This document shows, piece by piece, positions 26,016 through 33,673 of a DNA stretch of 64,000 bases. Source of the stretch: Bacillota bacterium. Lineage in GTDB: Bacteria > Bacillota > Clostridia > Acetivibrionales > DSM-1351. Below the pieces are notes generated by a model, which did no database searches, was not told where the DNA came from, and saw only the letters and a list, made by a program, of their open reading frames with translations. The stretch is taken from positions 186,001 to 250,000 of the forward strand of contig JAEXOY010000043.1 of assembly GCA_023439045.1 (NCBI GenBank). Direction: 5' to 3'. A program made the position numbers and the translations under genes. Within the stretch, counting starts at the first letter, position 1; every line of letters begins with the position of its first letter.

Positions 26016-27398
26016 TTACCTAGGTAAACTAAACCAGAACGTGCTTCCCTTTCCAACTGATGAAGTTACCCCATAATGTCCGTTGTGCAAGCTTATAATA
26101 CTTTTTACTATTGAAAGCCCCAGTCCACTTCCAGTAACAGCTCTCTTGTGATTCTTACTCACTTTATAATACCTATCCCATATATACGGAAGATTTTCCT
26201 GTGAAATACCCTCACCTGAGTCGGTTACCTCTATTCGGACCTCACTTTCATTTACAATCTGTTTTACAAATACCTTTTTATCCTCTCCAGTATAATTAAT
26301 AGCATTTGTAAGTAAATTATAAAAGGCTTGTGATATCTTTATTTCGTCCGCTTTTATAGAGACATCCTGATCAAAATTAAATTTAATAGTGTAGCCCTGC
26401 ACCCTAACTAATTCATTAACTCTATTAATCTCTTTATCAAGACTTGATGTTAGGCTAAATTGTGTAGCATTTAGCTCATGTATACCTGACTGCAATTTCG
26501 AGGTATCGAGCATATCATTTACAAGTGTTGTAAGCCGCTTTGTTTCGTCAATTATTATCTGGGCGTTCTCAGAATTATTCTCTCCCGGCAAATCCCTCAT
26601 TACCTCCGCATAACCGGATATTAAGGTAAGTGGAGTGCGTAAATCATGGGAGACATTTGCAATTAATTCCTGTCTTAGAGACTCAACCTTTGAGAGTTCC
26701 TTTGCGGTATAGTTTAAAGTATCTGACAACTCACTTATTTCTTTATAACCAGTTCCATTGAAGGTAACATTATACTCTCCAGTAGCCAGTAATTTTGTGC
26801 TTTCATTTAGCTTTTCAATGGGCTTAGACACCCTTCTTGAGATAAGCAGGGCCAGCGTTATTGAAAACACCACCATAAAGATAGTAATAAAGTAAAGCAT
26901 TATCCTCAATGTTTTAACTGTTGCATTTACTGGAGATACTACTGCATCAAGCAGTATAGTAATATCCTTTCCATTTTCCAGAGTTAAATTTTCCTGCCTC
27001 TTAATGCTTATTCTATCATTCCGCTCTTCTTGCGGCCTTCCATTTCCTCTTATTCCTTCCTTAGATCTCAAACTATCAAATAGTCCGTTTTGATGTAAAT
27101 ACTCTTTATTAAAATTGGATACGTTATTGGTGTAAATGATATTTTTATCACTATCAATTATAGTTACAAAAATTTCTTGATTTGTAGCCATAGAGCTTAA
27201 TAAGCTTTTTAAGTCATCGCTTTCAATGTTATCAACAACTGTAGCTACAGCACTATCTACCTCGTTGGTTCTAATGGCCTTGTAAATGCTGTCTAGAAAA
27301 ACTACTTGCGAAAGCCAGAATACTATTAGAAGTACAGTACTGAATAAAAGAAGATATATAAATATTTTTGTTTTTATGCTTTGACTTGATTTCTTCAT
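26016..27398 (-). CDS. Sensor histidine kinase, possible CssS-like
   Basis: A 460-residue kinase. Two spans (about 13-35 and 160-182) bracket a 125-residue external domain. HAMP is followed by HisKA with S-H-D-L-R-T-P-L near 253 and HATPase with N-A-I-N-Y-T, D-S-G-E-G-I and G-S-G-L-G-L-S. The start is the ATG at 27398, whose Shine-Dalgarno GAGGG lies inside the end of the response-regulator gene; only one base separates the regulator stop from this ATG. The pair stands divergent to an HtrA protease, the same arrangement in function as CssRS-HtrA secretion-stress control, which is inference. Confidence 0.93.
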   Translation of the reverse strand: MKKSSQSIKTKIFIYLLLFSTVLLIVFWLSQVVFLDSIYKAIRTNEVDSAVATVVDNIESDDLKSLLSSMATNQEIFVTIIDSDKNIIYTNNVSNFNKEYLHQNGLFDSLRSKEGIRGNGRPQEERNDRISIKRQENLTLENGKDITILLDAVVSPVNATVKTLRIMLYFITIFMVVFSITLALLISRRVSKPIEKLNESTKLLATGEYNVTFNGTGYKEISELSDTLNYTAKELSKVESLRQELIANVSHDLRTPLTLISGYAEVMRDLPGENNSENAQIIIDETKRLTTLVNDMLDTSKLQSGIHELNATQFSLTSSLDKEINRVNELVRVQGYTIKFNFDQDVSIKADEIKISQAFYNLLTNAINYTGEDKKVFVKQIVNESEVRIEVTDSGEGISQENLPYIWDRYYKVSKNHKRAVTGSGLGLSIVKSIISLHNGHYGVTSSVGKGSTFWFSLPR

Positions 27399-27399
27399 A

Positions 27400-28065
27400 T
27401 TATCCCTCAAATCTATAACCAACACCTCTCAACGTTGTAATATAAGAGGCATATTCCCCCAAAGATTTTCTTAGCTGCTTTATATGAGTATCGAGAGTCC
27501 TATCGTCACCGAAAAAATCGTACCCCCAAACCTCTGACAAAAGCTTTTCTCTCGTAAGAGCTATGTTTTTATTTTTTATCATATAAAATAATAAATCGTA
27601 CTCTTTTGGAGCTAAACTTACTTCCTCACCATCAACTATTACCTTTCTAGCAGTAAAATCTGCAACCAGCCCTGCCTTCTCAAATAAATCACGTTTCTCC
27701 ATTTTACTGGTTCTCTTCATAATTGCATCAATTCTCATCATAAGCTCTTTTGGAGAAAATGGTTTTACTACATAATCATCAACGCCTAATTCAAAGCCAT
27801 GAATTTTATCGTATTCTTCTCCACGAGCCGAAAGCATAATAACAGGGCAATCACTTTTCTTTCTGATTTCTTTAACTGCCGAGAAGCCGTCTAACTCAGG
27901 CATCATTACATCCATAATAATTATGTCAAAGTCTTGCTGCCTTACCTTGTTTACAGCATCCATTCCATTGGTTGCTTCAACAACAGTGTGTCCCTCAAAT
28001 ATTGCGTACTTCTTTATAATTTCACGAATTTTATCCTCGTCATCTGTAACAAGAATCTTATACAT
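27400..28065 (-). CDS. OmpR-family response regulator
   Basis: A 221-residue regulator. Receiver: D-D-E near 7-9, phospho-acceptor Asp in I-I-M-D-V-M-M-P near 52, V-K-P-F near 100. The winged-helix output domain ends L-R-G-V-G-Y-R-F. The start at 28065 (AGGTG seven bases upstream) replaces a longer frame with ten extra residues and no ribosome site. An 11-bp-phased array of CATA boxes lies between this gene and the divergent htrA and is the natural candidate for its binding site. Confidence 0.94.
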   Translation of the reverse strand: MYKILVTDDEDKIREIIKKYAIFEGHTVVEATNGMDAVNKVRQQDFDIIIMDVMMPELDGFSAVKEIRKKSDCPVIMLSARGEEYDKIHGFELGVDDYVVKPFSPKELMMRIDAIMKRTSKMEKRDLFEKAGLVADFTARKVIVDGEEVSLAPKEYDLLFYMIKNKNIALTREKLLSEVWGYDFFGDDRTLDTHIKQLRKSLGEYASYITTLRGVGYRFEG

Positions 28066-28172
28066 TGTAGGCACCTGCTTATCATTTATTTTCATACTTA
28101 TTATACCAATTAATATACATTTATGTGTGATGGAATAGTGATGATTACTTAAAAAATTGTTAACAGTAATTA

Positions 28173-28216
28173 CATAGATTGCTCATATTTTAATCATAAT
28201 TCGTTCATAATTACTT
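28173..28216 (+). promoter_or_regulatory. Four CATA direct repeats at exact 11-bp spacing
   Basis: CATA occurs at 28173, 28184, 28195 and 28206. The surrounding units read TACATAGATTG, CTCATATTTTA, ATCATAATTCG and TTCATAATTAC. Direct repeats one helical turn apart are the hallmark of OmpR/PhoB-family binding. The array lies between a response-regulator gene and htrA, 56 bases before the latter's ATG. Confidence 0.7.
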
Positions 28217-28271
28217 GTTATCATATAGGCATAAAGTAAATCAAAGCAACGTAAAGAAGGGAGATAAAGAT

Positions 28272-29588
28272 ATGAATAATGATATGTTTAATAACAACTT
28301 TGAAAATAATGGTAATGGTTATAATCTAAATAACCAGAATAATAATTATAATGGCAGCTATAATTTCTCACAGAGTCCTGATCCACAGGTACACGTACAA
28401 GAATATGTTCCAAAAAGAAAGAGAAGAGTTGCTGCTGGTTTTATGAAGATTATAGTTTTTGCACTTGTATTTGGTATTGCAACAGGCGGAACATACTTTG
28501 CAGCAAATCAAGCATTTAACAGCGGGGCTAAAAGTACTCCATCTGCTACCATTCAAACTGGTTCACTTCTGTCGGCAAACACTGTACAGGCAACAACACT
28601 TACTGATGTTTCTGGTGTAGTAGATCAAGCAATGCCATCCATTGTATCAATTAATGTAAAGTCTACAGTAGTTAACAGTATATTTGGCAGAGCATTCCAA
28701 CAAGAGCAAGAAGGTAGCGGTTCAGGAATAATTATAAGCCAGAATAATCAGGAGGTTCTGATTGCAACAAACAATCACGTTGTATCTAATGCAGATAAGG
28801 TAATAATAGAGTTTGTCGATGGTACATCAGCTGAGGCTCAGGTTAAGGGAACCGACCCTAGCAATGATTTAGCAGTGGTAGCCGTAGACTTTTCAAAACT
28901 ATCAGATGCAACAAAATCTAAAATTAAAGTGGCATCCTTGGGTGATTCAGATAAAGCCAAGGCAGGAGAAATGGTTATAGCAATAGGAAATGCACTGGGT
29001 TATGGACAATCGGTAACAGTAGGATATATCAGCGCATTAGATCGCAAGGTACAAACTGAAGATTACACAATGACTCTTTTACAGACAGATGCCGCTATCA
29101 ACCCAGGTAACAGCGGTGGAGCATTATTAAACGCAAATGGACAGGTAATCGGTATTAATTCAGTTAAGTACTCTTCAACAGGTGTTGAAGGAATGGGATA
29201 TGCTATTCCTATCTCAAAGGCAATACCTATTATTAATGATTTGATGAACAAGGAAGAAGTACCTGAGAAGGATCAGGCATATTTAGGAATTATGGGGCAG
29301 GATGTAACTGAGGCAATTTCACAAAGCTATGGCCTTCCTGTTGGAGTATATGTAAGTGAAGTTTCTAAAGGTTCACCAGCTGAAGCCTATGGTTTACAAG
29401 CAAGAGATATCATCGTTGGAATTAACGGAAAGACTATCACATCTATGGAGCAGCTGAAGTCACAGCTTGTATCACTAAGAGCTGGTACCGAAGCTACAAT
29501 AACTGTTAAGCGTGCCAACGGAAACGAATTCAAAGATTTGGAGGTGAAAGTCAAATTAGGATCAAATCCTCAGTATCAGACTAGGTAA
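28272..29588 (+). CDS. HtrA-type membrane serine protease with PDZ domain
   Basis: A 438-residue quality-control protease. The first 50 residues are Asn-rich and cytoplasmic, followed by a basic patch (P-K-R-K-R-R) and one span (I-V-F-A-L-V-F-G-I-A near 60-80). The trypsin-like domain has His in N-N-H-V-V near 160, Asp in S-N-D-L-A-V near 196, and Ser in N-P-G-N-S-G-G near 275. A PDZ domain covers the last 95 residues. It should degrade or hold misfolded exported proteins on the outer face. The start is the internal ATG at 28272, behind AAGGGAG. Expression is probably set by the divergent two-component pair through the CATA array. Confidence 0.94.
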   Translation: MNNDMFNNNFENNGNGYNLNNQNNNYNGSYNFSQSPDPQVHVQEYVPKRKRRVAAGFMKIIVFALVFGIATGGTYFAANQAFNSGAKSTPSATIQTGSLLSANTVQATTLTDVSGVVDQAMPSIVSINVKSTVVNSIFGRAFQQEQEGSGSGIIISQNNQEVLIATNNHVVSNADKVIIEFVDGTSAEAQVKGTDPSNDLAVVAVDFSKLSDATKSKIKVASLGDSDKAKAGEMVIAIGNALGYGQSVTVGYISALDRKVQTEDYTMTLLQTDAAINPGNSGGALLNANGQVIGINSVKYSSTGVEGMGYAIPISKAIPIINDLMNKEEVPEKDQAYLGIMGQDVTEAISQSYGLPVGVYVSEVSKGSPAEAYGLQARDIIVGINGKTITSMEQLKSQLVSLRAGTEATITVKRANGNEFKDLEVKVKLGSNPQYQTR

Positions 29589-29647
29589 GGCTAAACAATT
29601 GAGGATAAGTATGTTAGTCGTTCTAAAAATAGTTAGAAGCATTAAGT

Positions 29648-29757
29648 GGTTACAAGTACAAATGGTTACAAGTACAAATGGTTACAGGTACAAATGGTTA
29701 CAGGTACAAATGGTTACAGTAAAAATGGTTACAGTAAAAATGGTTATAAATATACAT
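29648..29757 (+). repeat. 16-bp tandem repeat array after htrA
   Basis: GGTTACAAGTACAAAT-type units start at 29648, 29664, 29680, 29696, 29712, 29727 and 29742, the last two steps being 15 bases. It is non-coding and starts 60 bases after the stop codon. It occupies about a third of the 355-base spacer 29589-29943. Confidence 0.9.
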
Positions 29758-29805
29758 GGTTTACTAGATTGTTACTAAAATAATAGATAAGAAGTATGTA
29801 ATGTG

Positions 29806-29838
29806 AAACCTATTTGGTCTAGCTGATCAAATAGGTTT
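29806..29838 (+). terminator. Probable htrA terminator
   Basis: AAACCTATTTG (29806-29816) pairs with CAAATAGGTTT (29828-29838) around an 11-base loop, followed by a weak TGTT run. It lies 218 bases after the htrA stop, beyond the tandem array. Confidence 0.6.
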
Positions 29839-29854
29839 TGTTGCACCAATATTT

Positions 29855-29908
29855 AACAAGCGCTTGTATGATTATGCTTAATAATATATAATTATACAAG
29901 CGCTTGTT
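29855..29908. repeat. Paired 12-bp palindromes in inverted arrangement
   Basis: AACAAGCGCTTGTAT (29855-29869) and ATACAAGCGCTTGTT (29894-29908) are exact inverted copies, and each contains the self-complementary ACAAGCGCTTGT. Centres are 39 bp apart. The core with central CG resembles LacI/GalR or CcpA (cre) operators, but the site is downstream of both flanking genes. The two copies can also fold into one long stem followed by ATTTTTA. Confidence 0.7.
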
Positions 29909-29943
29909 ATTTTTATCTAGTGTTAAAATTTGAATTTTAAAAT

Positions 29944-30390
29944 TTAACCTTTAAGGTGCTCATCAATAATCTCTCCAGCACATCTTACCAGTTCAGCACA
30001 TGGCCTCTTTATATAATAGGTTTCAGTGCGCTCCTCCGGTACAGGGCTTGATCGTTTTTCATCCAGCGCTAATAGTTCCCTACAAATAATTGAACCATTT
30101 TGTTTTTTAAACTTTTCAGCCAGCATTTGAATCAGCTCATAATGTTTTTTCTTCGCATCTTTATTCAGTGGGTCAGAGTAACCCTCTAATAGGCCTGCCA
30201 CCATAAACATCGCTGATACTGCGCCGCAAACCTCCCTCAATCTTCCCATTCCGCCGCCAAACGAGGACGACAATCTCATGGCCGTTTCAAAGTCCAGCCC
30301 CAACTTCTCACAGTACGCACCTATAACAGACTGCGAGCAATTGTAACCCTGCTTGAAGAGTTGCTCTGCTATTTCTGCATTTCCCTGCAT
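29944..30390 (-). CDS. C_GCAxxG_C_C family redox protein
   Basis: A 148-residue small protein with the spaced cysteines of the C_GCAxxG_C_C family: Cys18 in Y-N-C-S-Q-S, Cys55 in V-C-G-A-V-S, Cys103 in I-I-C-R-E-L and Cys131 in R-P-C-A-E-L. G-G-G-M-G precedes the second. Members are thought to be redox-active or Fe-S binding, sometimes next to or fused with oxidoreductases; no reaction is assigned. No signal peptide or membrane span is present. The ribosome site is weak (GGGTAT). It may be co-transcribed with the upstream TIM-barrel gene. Confidence 0.85.
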   Translation of the reverse strand: MQGNAEIAEQLFKQGYNCSQSVIGAYCEKLGLDFETAMRLSSSFGGGMGRLREVCGAVSAMFMVAGLLEGYSDPLNKDAKKKHYELIQMLAEKFKKQNGSIICRELLALDEKRSSPVPEERTETYYIKRPCAELVRCAGEIIDEHLKG

Positions 30391-30478
30391 CTTTATACCC
30401 GCTTTCTATTTTAAAATATGTACCGATTGCTTAACTTAGTCTTAGCTTACTACCTTTAGCTTACTTCAGTCGGGCTGC

Positions 30479-30570
30479 TCACTTTTCTGTGGGATTCACT
30501 CTTGCTAAAGCTGCTTTTTGGTGTAATAATCAGCCCTACTTCCCTTCAGTCTTCACACCCGCTAAAGCGG
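30479..30570. repeat. Diverged duplicate of a gene end
   Basis: The minus strand just past the TIM-barrel stop still reads K-A-A-L-A-R-V-N-P-T-E-K-stop, next to the real end Q-A-A-L-A-G-V-K-T-E-G-K-stop, with the stops 57 bases apart. This looks like an old tandem duplication covering the stop codon. Confidence 0.55.
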
Positions 30571-31378
30571 CTTGCTGCCGAACATAATCAGCTGCCTGCT
30601 TATAAGTTTCAAAGTCTGGTAGATGTTCTACGAATAGCGTAGTATCCTGACCTAATGACTCGCACAGTCTGGCAACCTTCTGATAATTAATAACCCCATT
30701 GCCGGGCATAGTCTCATGAATCAGAGTTGTATAGGCATTTTCCATGATAACATCCTTGCCATGAATACTTTTGATATGAGGTCCCAATTTTTTAAAGCAC
30801 TCTTCAATAAATTGGTCACGGAATAAATACCGTTTTGGACAATTTATCATATTAACAAAATCCAGATGCACGCCAAATGCTTTTCTGTCAACGTCACAGA
30901 TTAGTTGAAGGTATTGGTCGGGTGAATCGGGTACCATCCACGGCATAGTTTCCAGGGTAAAAAAGGTTTTTGTTGGCTTAACGGCATCAATCACATTTCT
31001 TATTGACTCTACAATTAATGCATATGTATCGCTAGAATAGTTGTCTGCATAAAACCCGTCCCAGGTTTCCCCTCTGCTTCCCGCAACATTAACGCAACAG
31101 TTTGCTGCTAGCTCATCTGCAAGATATAACTGATTTATACAGTGCTCTATAGCCTCTTTTCGCTCCTGATCATTTATAGCGATTGTATTCTTCCAAACCC
31201 CTACCTCACCAAAAACGATATCATGCTTTTTTGCACATTCAATATAAGCCTTTTTTTCTTCCTTACTGGCTGTAAAATCAACTGGCGATAAAACTGCTCT
31301 ATAGCCAAGCTCCTTCACCAGCTTGTACCACTCATCAGGATTGCTGTACGGTCTCTCAATTGCTCCGCCAATTCTCAT
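30536..31378 (-). CDS. Sugar-phosphate isomerase/epimerase-like TIM barrel
   Basis: A 280-residue member of the xylose-isomerase-like TIM-barrel superfamily, which includes inosose dehydratases, tagatose epimerases and hydroxypyruvate isomerase. Metal ligands are suggested by Glu in T-L-E-T-M-P near 146, Asp and His in H-L-D-F-V-N near 177, His in K-S-I-H-G-K-D near 205, and Glu in V-E-H-L near 250. The substrate is likely a sugar or polyol. It lies downstream of an FMN-dependent oxidoreductase, with an AraC regulator divergent, suggesting a small catabolic unit. The start codon lacks a convincing Shine-Dalgarno; a hairpin lies 12 bases upstream of it. Confidence 0.82.
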   Translation of the reverse strand: MRIGGAIERPYSNPDEWYKLVKELGYRAVLSPVDFTASKEEKKAYIECAKKHDIVFGEVGVWKNTIAINDQERKEAIEHCINQLYLADELAANCCVNVAGSRGETWDGFYADNYSSDTYALIVESIRNVIDAVKPTKTFFTLETMPWMVPDSPDQYLQLICDVDRKAFGVHLDFVNMINCPKRYLFRDQFIEECFKKLGPHIKSIHGKDVIMENAYTTLIHETMPGNGVINYQKVARLCESLGQDTTLFVEHLPDFETYKQAADYVRQQAALAGVKTEGK

Positions 31379-31389
31379 AAGTATTGTTG

Positions 31390-31421
31390 TATTGACGCAT
31401 TTATTAAAAAATGCATCAATA
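31390..31421 (-). terminator. Intercistronic hairpin before the TIM-barrel gene
   Basis: TATTGACGCATTT and AAATGCATCAATA pair with one mismatch around a 6-base loop. There is no T-run. The placement directly before a start codon without a clear ribosome site suggests a translational control or RNA-processing role rather than simple termination. Confidence 0.45.
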
Positions 31422-31460
31422 CATTCCTTTCTACATATTTTAATTTATACTTTGCTCCTA

Positions 31461-31552
31461 GTGCTACTTTTTAGCAATGCTACTTCTTTCACAGTGCTAC
31501 TTCTGCTCACAGTGCTACTTCTGCTCACAATGCTACTTTTGCTCACAGCACC
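31461..31552. repeat. 16-18-bp tandem repeat entering a gene end
   Basis: Units of the form GTGCTACTTCTGCTCACA start at 31461, 31477, 31494, 31512 and 31530. The last unit lies inside the oxidoreductase gene and codes for its final residues C-C-E-Q-K and the stop codon at 31533, so repeat expansion has set the C-terminus. Confidence 0.85.
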
Positions 31553-32459
31553 TTACTCCATTTTGTGTCCAAATAACGGAAGGATCGATACTTTTTATAT
31601 CAAGTGAACAGGTTCTAGCCATTACCCCTGCCAACTCATATGTCATCTTAAGTATCTGATTCTTTACGCCTTCTGACTTATTTTCAGCCAATGGCTTAAT
31701 TATTACCCTGCCCGCTGATACTGCAGTTGCGCCTAAAGCCAAAGCCTTAAAAACATCCATTCCACTCATTATTCCACAGTCAACAAATATTGGTATCTTA
31801 CCTTCCACCAGCTTTGCGAGCTTAGGCAAAATCATCAATGGGGGTATGGCATAATTCATAATTCCATGGTGGTGGGAGACAACAATTCCCTTAGCACCTG
31901 CTTCCAGGCATTTATAGGCGTCCTGTTCACTTAGTACACCTTTCACGATAAAGGGTAGTCTTGTAGCTTTAATAAACTCTTTTAGCTCAAAAAGCGACTT
32001 AGCAGCCATTTTTAATCCTAAAACGTTGTCATACTGCCCATTTTCACCGAAGGAATGGTCCAAATCCATTCCCATTGCCATTACTCCACATTTTTCTGCG
32101 TGTTCAATTCTCTTAAATATGTAGTCATTATCTTCATGCGGCTTAATAATCTTGATTGTGCGAGCACCAGTTGATACAATTGCCTCCAACTCAGCTTCAT
32201 CTCCCATACCAGCCCAGTTCACAGCATTTGTGGCTAATGCACCTTTGGCCATCTCAACCATGCCATTCTCGCACACACTGTTTAAGTGAGAAAGTGGTGC
32301 CATCATTATAGGAGTGTCAAAGTGTTCTCCATACAACTCTAATTTAGTAGATGGTACCACACTGTCAATATTTCTCATTTCAACCAGTAACGAATCAAAA
32401 TACTTTCTTGTTATGAGATTTGAATCCCCGTAATTAATCTCTTGCTGCTTATTTTCCAT
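31533..32459 (-). CDS. FMN-dependent alpha-hydroxy-acid dehydrogenase-like protein
   Basis: A 308-residue TIM-barrel flavoprotein of the lactate oxidase / glycolate oxidase / type-2 IPP isomerase group. M-M-A-P-L near 51-55, the FMN-binding K-G-V-L near 174 and a phosphate loop (D-C-G-I-M-S-G near 229, A-G-R-V near 252) are visible. The usual catalytic S-N-H-G-G-R is replaced by V-S-H-H-H-G-I-M near 196-203: histidines are kept but the substrate-binding Arg is missing. It is somewhat short for the family. A 2-hydroxyacid or related alcohol is the expected substrate class. GGGG lies 8 bases before the ATG. It is divergent from an AraC regulator and upstream of the isomerase-like gene. Confidence 0.82.
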   Translation of the reverse strand: MENKQQEINYGDSNLITRKYFDSLLVEMRNIDSVVPSTKLELYGEHFDTPIMMAPLSHLNSVCENGMVEMAKGALATNAVNWAGMGDEAELEAIVSTGARTIKIIKPHEDNDYIFKRIEHAEKCGVMAMGMDLDHSFGENGQYDNVLGLKMAAKSLFELKEFIKATRLPFIVKGVLSEQDAYKCLEAGAKGIVVSHHHGIMNYAIPPLMILPKLAKLVEGKIPIFVDCGIMSGMDVFKALALGATAVSAGRVIIKPLAENKSEGVKNQILKMTYELAGVMARTCSLDIKSIDPSVIWTQNGVRCCEQK

Positions 32460-32557
32460 TTGGCTACCCCTTTCATAATTGAAGTAAAAGCATATACTCT
32501 GATATAATAGATTATACGTGTTTATTTGGTCTAAATAAATTATTAATTTTAATAAAT

Positions 32558-32669
32558 ACTACACAATTTTATTTGACTATATAATTTGATAATTTATGTA
32601 AACACTACGTAATTTTATTTGGCTAGTTAGATTTTTGGATAATAAAAACTACACAATTTTGTTTTTACT
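32558..32669. promoter_or_regulatory. Three repeated ACTACACAATTTTATT boxes in the divergent spacer
   Basis: Boxes at 32558-32579 and 32604-32625 (ACTACGTAATTTTATT, a variant) and near 32648-32669 (ACTACACAATTTTGTT) lie 46 and 44 bp apart between the oxidoreductase and the AraC regulator. The same box occurs at 35297 upstream of the GH39 gene. They are good candidates for AraC-protein sites. Confidence 0.6.
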
Positions 32670-32685
32670 TTATTATGAGGTTAAT

Positions 32686-33564
32686 ATGAAGACGGAAAAT
32701 ACACTCGACAATATAAATCCATACGTTTTAGGCGCTTTTTATATTAATAATGCTGATAACACGCCCTATGCCAGAAGACGGGAAAAATGGTACGAGGTAG
32801 AGCTTATTTTAAAAGGCTCAGGGCATATTATTTTCAATAACGTTACATATCCTATTACAGGTCCCTGTATATATTTCAGGGAGCCAGGAGCAGTTGTTCA
32901 AGGGTTCCCGCCTTACGCCTGTTACCTGATATCCTTTGACCTTATTTACAATCAGGATAGAGAGCCTGATTATGTTAATGGCGGAATTTGGGATTCTCTT
33001 GCAACTATGCCTAATAAGCCTTGTTCAGGTTTACCTTTTAAGCCCTATATAAATAATATCAGGTTGGAAAATTATATTGATAGCTTTACAATGGCCTATA
33101 ACGCGTTTATCACTGGCGGACGCAAAAATCAGTTCATACTAAAAACATGCCTAATGCAAATATTACTTAGAATTTTACAGGAAAGAAATCCGTCAGAAAA
33201 GAATAACCCAACTAAATCACAGAGGCTTATTAGTACTTACGGTCAGCGACTTAATTTGCTAATAAAAATGCTGAACGACAATATCTCAAAGAAATTTACG
33301 CTAGAGGAACTCGCTAATTCTATCGGGTTAAGTCCGAATTTTTTGTGTAAAATTTTCAAACAGTATACAGGGCAAACCATTATTGAATATATAAACAGCA
33401 AAAGAATTGGATATGCTAAAAGACTACTATTGGAAACAGATTTGCCTTTAAAGCAAATTGTGACATTGTGTGGTTTTGAAAACCAAAACTATTTTTTTGA
33501 AGTGTTTAAAAAGGAAGAGGGCATTACACCCTCTGCTTATAAAAACACATATCGTTTTGAATAG
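32686..33564 (+). CDS. AraC-family transcriptional regulator
   Basis: A 292-residue regulator with an N-terminal ligand-binding cupin-like half (about 20-130; R-R-R-E-K-W-Y-E-V, then a strand-rich region) and a C-terminal double helix-turn-helix (about 195-290; L-E-E-L-A-N-S-I-G-L-S-P-N-F-L and I-V-T-L-C-G-F-E-N-Q-N-Y-F). The start is the internal ATG at 32686 behind TGAGG. It probably senses a sugar and controls the divergent oxidoreductase/isomerase pair, its own gene, and by shared motif the downstream GH39 gene. Confidence 0.9.
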   Translation: MKTENTLDNINPYVLGAFYINNADNTPYARRREKWYEVELILKGSGHIIFNNVTYPITGPCIYFREPGAVVQGFPPYACYLISFDLIYNQDREPDYVNGGIWDSLATMPNKPCSGLPFKPYINNIRLENYIDSFTMAYNAFITGGRKNQFILKTCLMQILLRILQERNPSEKNNPTKSQRLISTYGQRLNLLIKMLNDNISKKFTLEELANSIGLSPNFLCKIFKQYTGQTIIEYINSKRIGYAKRLLLETDLPLKQIVTLCGFENQNYFFEVFKKEEGITPSAYKNTYRFE

Positions 33565-33577
33565 CTTATAATAAAGA

Positions 33578-33612
33578 GCACAACTTTTGTTTTCCTTAAG
33601 AACAAAAAGTGC
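33578..33612. terminator. Convergent hairpin between araC-like and GH39 genes
   Basis: GCACAACTTTTGTT and AACAAAAAGTGC pair with a small bulge around a 9-base loop. A second imperfect stem (GCGCCAAC / GTTGACGC) follows to about 33650. Genes converge on this spacer. Confidence 0.55.
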
Positions 33613-33673
33613 GCCAACCGCAGTTCATATTAGGGAAAACGGCAGTTGACGCAGCAAAATATATACAATACTT

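Noticed and set aside
29648..29757. The 16-bp array as a CRISPR
   Set aside because: Units are adjacent without spacers, and there are no cas genes.
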